Shown one piece after another: positions 1 to 4,528 of a DNA stretch of 7,196 nt. Position 1 is the stretch's first letter. Every line of letters starts with the position of its first letter. Under the pieces are notes generated by a model. That model was not told the origin of the DNA and did not search any database. It worked only from the letters and a program-made list of their open reading frames with translations. This stretch comes from Eggerthellaceae bacterium (GTDB lineage: Bacteria; Actinomycetota; Coriobacteriia; Coriobacteriales; Eggerthellaceae), in NCBI GenBank assembly GCA_017459485.1, contig JAFUCW010000445.1:1-7196 (forward strand), read 5' to 3'. The position numbers and the translations under genes were made by a program.

Positions 1-305
1 GCTTCGCTAACAAGGCCAACAAGGATAAACCAAGGAAGCAGATACCAATTCCCCGAAAGCAAATACACAATTCCGCACATGGTGCAGAAGAGCAGCGTTA
101 CGCCCCGTTTGGGAACGCGGGTAACCAGCACAACATAAATAATACCTAGCACCAATACGATGATGGCGGTGGACAGCACCATGCTCATGAAGTTGTTTGC
201 CATGAAGACAATGTTCAAAATGACCTGCACCACAATCATGAGCATGCTCAACAGCACAGCGGTGATGAGGTCACGGATAGTCCATTTGCTTTCGTTCGTT
301 TCCAT
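1..305 (-). CDS. MptD-type ECF transporter S component (N-terminal part, runs off left edge)
   Basis: Reading the minus strand from the ATG at 305 gives 101 uninterrupted codons that reach the window edge, so the C-terminus is missing. The protein starts METNESKWTIRDLITAVLLS and is strongly hydrophobic: about three membrane segments, near residues 14-35, 39-62 and 70-100, separated by the basic loop VTRVPKRGV. A short charged N-terminus, then helix, then a V(P)K(R/K)xG loop, then a glycine-rich helix ending in LVGLVSEA is the pattern of the MptD/Trep_Strep family. These are integral-membrane substrate-binding S components of energy-coupling-factor importers. AAAGGA lies 6 nt before the ATG. 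The gene follows the TetR gene on the same strand after a 78-bp gap that contains a palindrome, so control by that regulator is plausible. The substrate cannot be told. Confidence 0.72.
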   Translation of the reverse strand, partial: METNESKWTIRDLITAVLLSMLMIVVQVILNIVFMANNFMSMVLSTAIIVLVLGIIYVVLVTRVPKRGVTLLFCTMCGIVYLLSGNWYLLPWFILVGLVSE

Positions 306-323
306 TTCAGTCCTTTCGCTTAT

Positions 324-339
324 GTTAGATTATTCTAAC
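324..339. promoter_or_regulatory. Palindromic putative operator upstream of the ECF S-component gene
   Basis: GTTAGA (324-329) and TCTAAC (334-339) form a perfect inverted repeat around TTAT. The hexamer CTTATG occurs on both sides as a direct repeat (319-324 and 339-344). The site lies 19 bp before the start codon of the minus-strand transporter gene. A weak minus-strand -10 (TATACA, plus 343-348) is adjacent, and a TAGAAT (plus 332-337) lies inside the palindrome, but no convincing -35 accompanies either. The location fits a repressor site between the TetR gene and its downstream transporter gene. Binding by that regulator is inferred. Confidence 0.45.
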
Positions 340-383
340 TTATGTATAAATGACGAGCGGTGGGCTAGCAGTTCTTGTATTCG

Positions 384-1004
384 CTATGCAAAGGTAAAAA
401 ATTGCTTCCAACCAGCGTTGAAGAACATAACGAGGTCTGCAACGTAGCTTTTTGCCTTTTTGTAGGGCATGTCATGCACAACGGTTTCGAATATGGCCGT
501 AAAATAGGCGCTGGTAATCATGTGGTAGAAATGGGGGTTCACCTTTCCCTGCAGGAGCTTTTTCCTACGCAGTTGGGCGAAGTATTTTTGCGAAACCGAA
601 ACCTGCAAGTCCACAAGATCGTTGACGTAGTTTTCGTATCGCGTGCCCGCCGAACAGCAAAGCACCAGCTTGAAAGCATCGAAGTTCTGGTACACATACT
701 CCAAAAAACTATAGAGGTATTCGGTGGAAAGCTGCATGCTTGTTTCGGTCTTCCCCGCTGGAATAAGATTGAAGTGTTCTTGCTGGGCTGCCTTGAACTG
801 GTCGACGAGCACATCGGCGGGAGCAGCAAGCGCGGAAAACAGTTCTTCCTTGTTGGCATAGTAACCATAGAAAGCACCTTGAGTGAATCCTGCCTTTTTG
901 ACTATGCCGCGCAAGGACGCATCCTTGAAACCGTGCGCCAAGAACTCTTCTTTTGCTATATCTAAAATGCGTTGCTGCGTTTCGGTTGTGGTTTGAACAC
1001 TCAT
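384..1004 (-). CDS. TetR/AcrR-family transcriptional regulator
   Basis: A 206-residue cytoplasmic DNA-binding repressor, a typical length for the family. Residues about 10-57 form the TetR N-terminal domain: QRILDIAKEEFLAHGFKDAS, then LRGIVKKAGFTQGAFYGYYANKEELF. The recognition helix is around TQGAFYGYYANKEEL (41-55). The rest is an all-helical ligand/dimer domain with no recognised signature. I chose the ATG at 1004 because AGGGA lies about 7 nt upstream and the conserved domain begins shortly after it. The in-frame ATG at 1037 would start translation inside the palindromic promoter and add 11 unconserved residues. The gene lies between the ATC-hydrolase family gene (upstream) and the ECF S-component gene (downstream), all on one strand, so these are its likely targets. 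Autoregulation is suggested by the palindrome over its promoter. The ligand is unknown. Confidence 0.9.
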   Translation of the reverse strand: MSVQTTTETQQRILDIAKEEFLAHGFKDASLRGIVKKAGFTQGAFYGYYANKEELFSALAAPADVLVDQFKAAQQEHFNLIPAGKTETSMQLSTEYLYSFLEYVYQNFDAFKLVLCCSAGTRYENYVNDLVDLQVSVSQKYFAQLRRKKLLQGKVNPHFYHMITSAYFTAIFETVVHDMPYKKAKSYVADLVMFFNAGWKQFFTFA

Positions 1005-1010
1005 TGTTAT

Positions 1011-1050
1011 CCCTAATATAACGGTGATATATATCACTGATATATTAGGG
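1011..1050. promoter_or_regulatory. 40-bp palindromic operator candidate over the TetR promoter
   Basis: CCCTAATATA (1011-1020) is the exact reverse complement of TATATTAGGG (1041-1050). Centred on the same axis is the perfect 14-bp palindrome GTGATATATATCAC (1024-1037). Overall 18 of 20 symmetric pairs match. The right half covers the minus-strand -10 element. The left end carries the AGGGA ribosome binding site of the TetR gene. This is the arrangement expected of an autorepressed TetR gene. The length could hold two overlapping dimer sites. The mRNA could also fold here and hide the ribosome binding site. Confidence 0.65.
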
Positions 1051-1070
1051 AAGATTCATTATCGAGTCAA
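1042..1070 (-). promoter_or_regulatory. Sigma70-type promoter of the TetR gene
   Basis: On the minus strand, TTGACT (plus 1065-1070) is followed by exactly 17 bp and then TAATAT (plus 1042-1047). The -35 matches the consensus at five of six positions. The -10 falls inside the right arm of the 40-bp palindrome, so a protein bound there would block RNA polymerase. Transcription would start near 1035 and give a leader of roughly 30 nt before the ATG at 1004. Confidence 0.6.
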
Positions 1071-1132
1071 CTGCTCGCCTTCTTGCGTAGGCGCTGTTGC
1101 CAACTGTATGAATGCTGCCGCTTTAGGTACAC

Positions 1133-1741
1133 TTACCGCTTTATGCGCACTTTAAAGTCGCACACATCATAGCCGTGGCCAAGTGTCTTCGTTCTGTCCC
1201 AGCTAATCTTGGGGTGCATGTTGCCGTAACAAATATCGTCCGCATCGCAGAAGCCGCGCACTATTTCAGGACAACCATATTGCACGCATTTCTCCTGGTA
1301 GGGGCATGCAACCATGTTGAAACGCATCTCGGTTTTAGAAAGATACTTGTCTGTGGATGCGAAACCCATCTGCGGTCCGAAGCTTTTCTGCGTCATGTTG
1401 AAGAAAAACTTCGGCACAACCTTATATAGACCAGGTATCTTGAAAATTGCCCGAATTTTCGGAGCCAGGCCGCTTGCCCTCCACTTGTAATACCCCACCA
1501 CGAAGTCCGCTGCTTCGCTGCGATCCACGCCTTCGCTAAGCATGGCATCGAAAACGGCAATGGAAGGATAGATGCGCTGCCTGGTATGCATGTGGTATTC
1601 CCTGGGTTCGTCCTTGTTGTCTTCGACAATCTGCTCGTAGCGCAGAAGCGCCTTGTCCATAATCGCCTGCGCCTTTTCAGCTCCATACTTCTTTTCAAGG
1701 TGAGCAACCACCTGGGAAAGATATTTCACACGCTTTGCCAT
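1133..1741 (-). CDS. L-2-amino-thiazoline-4-carboxylic acid hydrolase (ATC hydrolase) family protein
   Basis: A 202-residue soluble protein. The C-terminal half carries the family pattern: CPYQEKCVQYGCPEI (C146, C152, C157), then FCDADDICYGNMHPKISW (C165, C171), then TKTLGHGYDVCDFKV (C194). The N-terminal half is helical and charged. The family is named for the hydrolase that opens L-2-amino-thiazoline-4-carboxylate on a bacterial route to L-cysteine. Most members in gut anaerobes are uncharacterised, so the actual substrate is not established. The ATG at 1741 has GAAGGAG 6 nt upstream. A 21-residue upstream extension in the same frame (to 1804) lacks such a site and looks unconserved, so I left it out. 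The stop is 62 bp upstream of the TetR promoter on the same strand. The insertion sequence lies 118 bp upstream of the start and may have separated the gene from its original control region. Confidence 0.8.
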   Translation of the reverse strand: MAKRVKYLSQVVAHLEKKYGAEKAQAIMDKALLRYEQIVEDNKDEPREYHMHTRQRIYPSIAVFDAMLSEGVDRSEAADFVVGYYKWRASGLAPKIRAIFKIPGLYKVVPKFFFNMTQKSFGPQMGFASTDKYLSKTEMRFNMVACPYQEKCVQYGCPEIVRGFCDADDICYGNMHPKISWDRTKTLGHGYDVCDFKVRIKR

Positions 1742-1859
1742 GAACTTCTCCTTCTTCACGGACACAGCCGAACCACCACATAAGCAGCAATCCATGTTTT
1801 GCAACGAATACGCTTTTGACTTTTTGGTAAGCCATTAGTGAGTTGATGTTATGAACGAA
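1742..1859. other. AT-rich leader between the ATC-hydrolase family gene and the insertion sequence
   Basis: No gene is visible here. It should hold the minus-strand promoter of the ATC-hydrolase family gene. The best pair I see is TTGCAA, 16 bp, TATGTG, around 1760-1803, which is weak. Base composition is clearly lower in GC than the adjoining IS. Confidence 0.35.
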
Positions 1860-1876
1860 TGAAAATGTCACCCCCT
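1860..1876 (+). repeat. Left terminal inverted repeat of the IS
   Basis: TGAAAATGTCACCCCCT is identical to the reverse complement of 3229-3245. Base 1859 and the base opposite it at 3246 no longer match, which sets the outer limit of the repeat. Confidence 0.88.
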
Positions 1877-1890
1877 TGGTTTTTTGATTT

Positions 1891-1902
1891 TGTCACCCCC
1901 CT
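1891..1902 (+). repeat. Subterminal copy of the IS end core (left end only)
   Basis: TGTCACCCCCCT repeats the core of the left inverted repeat in the same orientation, 25 bp further in. It is likely a second transposase binding site. The right end lacks it, so the two ends differ. Confidence 0.7.
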
Positions 1903-1934
1903 AGAATGCGCCTTCCCGCCGGAGGTTTAGCGTA

Positions 1935-1954
1935 GTCCTCCGTCGAAGGAGGAC
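1935..1954 (+). promoter_or_regulatory. Hairpin enclosing the transposase ribosome binding site
   Basis: GTCCTCC (1935-1941) pairs perfectly with GGAGGAC (1948-1954) across the 6-nt loop GTCGAA. The right arm contains the whole Shine-Dalgarno sequence (AGGAGG in 1947-1953) of the ATG at 1957. A competing stem, CGGAGG (1920-1925) with CCTCCG (1937-1942), uses the same left arm, so the two hairpins exclude each other. Hiding the start of a transposase mRNA is a known way for an IS to limit expression from read-through transcripts. Its operation here is inferred. Confidence 0.55.
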
Positions 1955-1956
1955 GC

Positions 1957-3210
1957 ATGGACAAGAAGACCAAGGCGAAGGCGATCGAGCTGATAGTCGC
2001 CAAGAAGAGCGACCCGTCGCTGACGTACGCCGACATCGAGCGCAAGACCGGTTACAGCCGAAGGCAGCTCATCAGGATCTCCAAGCAGATCGACGAGCGC
2101 GGGGCCGAGGGCGCGGCTGGGCACGGAAACGCCGGCCGCAAGCCGGCCACCGCGGCCACAGAGGACGAGGTGCGTTACCTGAGGGAGTTCAAGAAGCCCT
2201 ACAACTCCATCACGATAGCCCAGTTCAGGGACATATTCATCGAGGACGTGATCGACAATCCCGATAAGCGCGACGACGTCGAGCGCTACGGTCTCGTGGC
2301 GAGGAGCAAGTCCTGGTTCCGCGAGCTGTTCAGGCGCGAGGGCTGGAAGTCGCCCGCGCAGAAGCCCGAGCGGGCGCACGGCGGTCGCGTGGCGCATCCG
2401 GTCCGCGACCCCATGCCGAGGCGCGGAATGCTCGTGCAGGTGGACGGCACGCCGTACGACTGGTTCGGGAACGGCGACTCCCGCGTGCTGCACCTGGCCG
2501 TCGACGACGCCACGACCGAGGTGCTCGCAGGCTGCTTCATGCCCCTGGAGTGCATGCGCGGCTACGCCCGGATGGCCGAGCGCATGGTGCGCAGGAGCGG
2601 CGCGCCGGAGGCGGTGTACTCGGACAAGCACTCGGTCTTCCGCAGCACCAAGGCGGGGACCGCGACGCAGCTCGCCATGATGCTCGACGATCTCGGGGTC
2701 CGCATGATATTCGCGAACACCCCGCAGGCCAAGGGCCGCGTCGAGCGCTACAACCTCACCGGGCAGCTCCGGCTCGTCAACGACATCATCCGCTTCGGGA
2801 TCGAGGACTACGACCGCCTCGACGCCTGGTTCAACGAGTTCTACATCGACTACCTGAACAGGAAGTTCTCGTTCCCGCCGGCCGAGTCCGCAAGCGAGTT
2901 CAGCCTGCTGCCGGAGGACTTCGACTACTCGTCGGTGTTCCGCATCAGGCTGACGCGCATATCGCGGAACGGCATGATCTCCTACGAGATGGGCCTGTAC
3001 TGGATGGTGGACGGCAACGGCGAGCTCTACGATCCGGGCGAGGGCGTCAAGGTCAACCTGTTCATCGATGTCTGGACCGAGGAGATGTACGTCGAGCGCT
3101 ACTCCAAACGCTACCGTTGCGTGCTCTGCGGAGTGCGCGAGCACAAGAAGGCGGAGCTCGTCAGCAACCAGAAGGAGCTGCAGGATTTGCTGAGCAAGAT
3201 GCGCAAATGA
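1957..3210 (+). CDS. DDE transposase, IS1202/ISNCY family
   Basis: A 417-residue transposase that cuts and joins the ends of its own element. Residues about 1-50 form a helix-turn-helix (LTYADIERKTGYSRRQLIRI). A DDE/rve-type catalytic core follows: D163 in VQVDGTPYDWFGNG, D223 in YSDKHSVF, and E263 in PQAKGRVERYN, with 59 and 39 residues between them. The C-terminal part is a beta-rich domain ending with a CVLC pair and a charged helix. The VDGTPYDWF and QAKGRVERYN signatures are those of the group annotated as ISNCY/IS1202. The gene is intact, with no stop or frameshift. The ATG at 1957 has a strong AGGAGG 3-5 nt upstream, which lies in a hairpin. The stop is 18 bp from the right inverted repeat. 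Confidence 0.9.
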   Translation: MDKKTKAKAIELIVAKKSDPSLTYADIERKTGYSRRQLIRISKQIDERGAEGAAGHGNAGRKPATAATEDEVRYLREFKKPYNSITIAQFRDIFIEDVIDNPDKRDDVERYGLVARSKSWFRELFRREGWKSPAQKPERAHGGRVAHPVRDPMPRRGMLVQVDGTPYDWFGNGDSRVLHLAVDDATTEVLAGCFMPLECMRGYARMAERMVRRSGAPEAVYSDKHSVFRSTKAGTATQLAMMLDDLGVRMIFANTPQAKGRVERYNLTGQLRLVNDIIRFGIEDYDRLDAWFNEFYIDYLNRKFSFPPAESASEFSLLPEDFDYSSVFRIRLTRISRNGMISYEMGLYWMVDGNGELYDPGEGVKVNLFIDVWTEEMYVERYSKRYRCVLCGVREHKKAELVSNQKELQDLLSKMRK

Positions 3211-3228
3211 GACGTTGCCCATGCTCGT

Positions 3229-3245
3229 AGGGGGTGACATTTTCA
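3229..3245 (-). repeat. Right terminal inverted repeat of the IS
   Basis: This is the exact 17-bp reverse complement of the left end (1860-1876). Read outward, both ends contain GTGACA, a good -35 element (five of six). I see no suitable -10 at 16-18 bp in either flank, so outward promoter activity is unlikely at this insertion. Confidence 0.88.
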
Positions 3246-3318
3246 AAAAACTCTAACAACTTGTTCACTTTTTGGGTAAAAAAATAGGCGAACCGCTTGC
3301 CGTAGATGTCGCACGCCC

Positions 3319-3537
3319 TTAAGCCGCCTTCTTTCCTACCCTTTCCATGTTCGCGCAAATGAGCGCATCGCATTCGGCGTGCAACTTCTTGCGCTGCTTG
3401 GATGACGCGCCTATCGCGTTTGCAATAAGGCCACGCGCGGTCAACGCATTCGATCTGCTGAAAAAGAAGATGTCTTCTTCCGAAACGGCGCCTTCCTGTG
3501 CCACTCGAAGCAGCGCTACCTCTTCGCGTTTTTGCAT
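3319..3537 (-). CDS. Unrecognised small ORF, probably the C-terminal remnant of a larger gene
   Basis: From the ATG at 3537 the minus strand encodes 72 residues: MQKREEVALLRVAQEGAVSE, then EDIFFFSRSN, then a basic stretch SSKQRKKLHAECDALICANM. Codon use looks like that of the neighbouring genes rather than random, and the product is charged, helical and soluble-looking. No ribosome binding site precedes the ATG. The open frame continues upstream with protein-like sequence (RPNYLALLSITFDAD) to about 3575 and beyond, without another convincing start before it enters the DUF2284 gene in a different frame. The likeliest reading is the tail of a gene whose 5' part was lost, perhaps by a deletion linked to the nearby IS. 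A genuine small gene is possible. I recognise no family. Confidence 0.35.
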   Translation of the reverse strand: MQKREEVALLRVAQEGAVSEEDIFFFSRSNALTARGLIANAIGASSKQRKKLHAECDALICANMERVGKKAA

Positions 3538-3622
3538 GTCCGCATCGAACGTGATCGACAGGAGCGCCAAATAATTCGGCCGCTTGACTTCAGCTGCTAG
3601 CAGAGCCGATAAACTTCGGCCG

Positions 3623-4162
3623 CTAGTAGAGAATGCACCCCGTAAAGCTGATGGTGTTCTCCCCATGGTTGTACGGGATGTCCGCCTTGGTGCAGATTTC
3701 GTTGACCATAAGCCCCGCCGCCTCCATGGACACGACCATCTTGTCGGGGAACCGGCCCGGATTGTCTGGGTAGCTACATTCCTTGCACAACATGCAAGTG
3801 CCGGCACCCAACGGCATGAACTCCAAATCCTGTTCGTGCAGCCCCTGCACCAGGCTGCGAAAGCGCTTGTCCTGGGTTTCGGCCGCCTCCTGGACGGTTT
3901 CGAAGTCGAACGAGTCCTCCATCTGGCCGACCGTTTGCACGACAATGCAGTTGTCAAACGTGCGCATGCGCTGCTCGTAGTCCTCTATTTCGCCACACGC
4001 CGGCGGACACGACCACGACTTGTCGTAATGCTGGCACAGGTTCGCCGCGCACATGTCGCGCACTTCCGGCCGAGTCCTGAACCCCTCGGTCGTGCATATG
4101 CCCGAGCAATCGAACCCAACCTCTTCCACTAATTGCTTAACAGTAGCTTTCACATCTGGCAT
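3623..4162 (-). CDS. DUF2284 family Cys-rich (predicted metal-binding) protein
   Basis: A 179-residue soluble protein with 13 cysteines, expected to bind iron-sulfur clusters or another metal. Key groups are C19 and C23, C38 and C43, WSCPPACG (C52, C56), and the ferredoxin-like GTCMLCKECSYPDNPGRFPD (C123, C126, C129). A C-terminal segment, ENTISFTGCILY, contains C176. The order CPPxCG, then CxxCxxC-(x)nP, then a short aromatic C-terminus is the DUF2284 pattern. Its biochemical role is not established. I chose the ATG at 4162 because AAGGGGGA lies just upstream. The TTG at 4189 in the same frame has no ribosome binding site and lies within the likely leader. The gene shares its strand with the RACo-like gene but is separated from it by about 370 bp of structured non-coding DNA, and it has its own TATAAT, so it is probably transcribed separately. 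Confidence 0.85.
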   Translation of the reverse strand: MPDVKATVKQLVEEVGFDCSGICTTEGFRTRPEVRDMCAANLCQHYDKSWSCPPACGEIEDYEQRMRTFDNCIVVQTVGQMEDSFDFETVQEAAETQDKRFRSLVQGLHEQDLEFMPLGAGTCMLCKECSYPDNPGRFPDKMVVSMEAAGLMVNEICTKADIPYNHGENTISFTGCILY

Positions 4163-4191
4163 AACGTCCCCCTTCTCGTCCCTATTCAAGG

Positions 4192-4197
4192 ATTATA
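4192..4197 (-). promoter_or_regulatory. Putative -10 box of the DUF2284 gene
   Basis: The minus strand reads a perfect TATAAT 30 bp before the ATG at 4162, giving a leader of about 20 nt that holds the AAGGGGGA site. No good -35 lies at 16-19 bp (TGTTTC at 17 bp is the nearest), so an activator or another sigma factor may be needed. Confidence 0.4.
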
Positions 4198-4249
4198 CGC
4201 CGCCGATCCCATAAGAAACATACATCCTGAGCTTGAAATTCCCGATCGA

Positions 4250-4523
4250 AGCGAAAGCTGGAGGCGGCCACCCTAGAGGCAAGAAGCGAGGGCAGCACGC
4301 CCGAGCGCGCGCCACCGCAGCCGCAGGCCCGGCGACCCATCGCCGCAGGTCGCCCATGGTAAGTCAGCGAGAAGGGCCCCAGCGCCCCAGATTCCCGCGC
4401 CTTTCCGCCAAGCGCACTTCGGTGCGCGCCGTGCGGAAAACAAGCGGGAAGATGGGGTGCTTGGGTCCTTCGCAGCGTCAGGTCGTATGGCGCGGGCTTC
4501 CGCCGTTCGGAAGAACGGCGGAA
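4250..4523 (+). ncRNA. Candidate structured RNA of unknown class in the gap between DUF2284 and RACo-like genes
   Basis: No supported gene lies in 4198-4528. The stretch holds several hairpins with RNA-type loops. (1) AGC-GAAA-GCT at 4250-4259. (2) GCTG/CAGC plus GGCG/CGCC closing 4257-4321, enclosing GGGC-AGCAC-GCCC (4290-4302) flanked by a tandem GA/GA mismatch (4288-4289 and 4303-4304). (3) GGCGACC/GGTCGCC (4331-4354). (4) A rod from 4367 to 4473 made of GCGA/TCGC, AGGGCCC/GGGTCCT, GCGCCCCA/TGGGGTGC, a GA/GA loop, TTCCCGC/GCGGGAA, TTTCCGC/GCGGAAA and GCGCAC/GTGCGC, capped by TTCG. (5) An 11-bp stem with a GGAA loop (4498-4523). GNRA and C(UUCG)G loops, GA pairs and G-U pairs exist only on the plus strand, so that strand should be the transcript. 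No promoter is evident. The RNA class is unrecognised. Confidence 0.45.
4498..4523 (-). terminator. Strong hairpin just after the RACo-like gene stop
   Basis: TTCCGCCGTTC (4498-4508) and GAACGGCGGAA (4513-4523) form a perfect 11-bp stem with a 4-nt loop. It begins 5 nt past the stop codon of the minus-strand RACo-like gene, the usual place for an intrinsic terminator. No T-run follows on either strand. It may work as a U-less terminator, as 3'-end protection, or as the last hairpin of the candidate plus-strand RNA, where the loop reads GGAA, a GNRA tetraloop. Confidence 0.5.
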
Positions 4524-4528
4524 CTACA

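Larger units (their letters stand above)
1860..3245 (+). mobile_element. Complete insertion sequence, IS1202/ISNCY type, 1386 bp
   Basis: It is bounded by perfect 17-bp inverted repeats, TGAAAATGTCACCCCCT at 1860-1876 and its reverse complement at 3229-3245, and encloses one intact transposase gene. The left end carries a second copy of the core TGTCACCCCCCT (1891-1902), 25 bp inside the first. The right end has only one copy. The interior is much richer in GC and in G/C-ending codons than the flanks, which supports recent arrival. I found no direct target duplication of 2-30 bp at either of two plausible boundaries (the 17-bp repeat edges, or the TGTCA cores). Deletion or recombination beside the element, or a misjudged end, could explain this. 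Confidence 0.85.

Noticed and set aside
1927..3246. Long minus-strand open frame (439 residues) opposite the transposase
   Set aside because: It is the antisense shadow of a GC-rich gene. The product is a low-complexity run of R, A, H, L and V with no domain, and the plus-strand transposase is clearly real.
1818..3277. Similar strings ACTTTTTGGTAA (left of the IS) and ACTTTTTGGGTAA (right of it) as a possible target duplication
   Set aside because: They are about 30 and 22 bp from the IS ends, the bases between do not match, and the shared part is a low-complexity T run, so chance is the simpler explanation.
3229..3280. Outward hybrid promoter from the IS end (-35 GTGACA)
   Set aside because: No acceptable -10 lies 16-18 bp away on either side, and on the right there is no plus-strand gene to drive.
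3161..3373. Minus-strand 70-codon frame spanning the right end of the IS
   Set aside because: It reads through the inverted repeat and the AT-rich flank, has no ribosome site and no recognisable domain.
4198..4528. Riboswitch controlling the DUF2284 gene
   Set aside because: The DUF2284 TATAAT at 4192-4197 lies downstream of the structured region, so a leader from it would not include it. The pairing evidence also favours the opposite strand, and no known aptamer core was seen.
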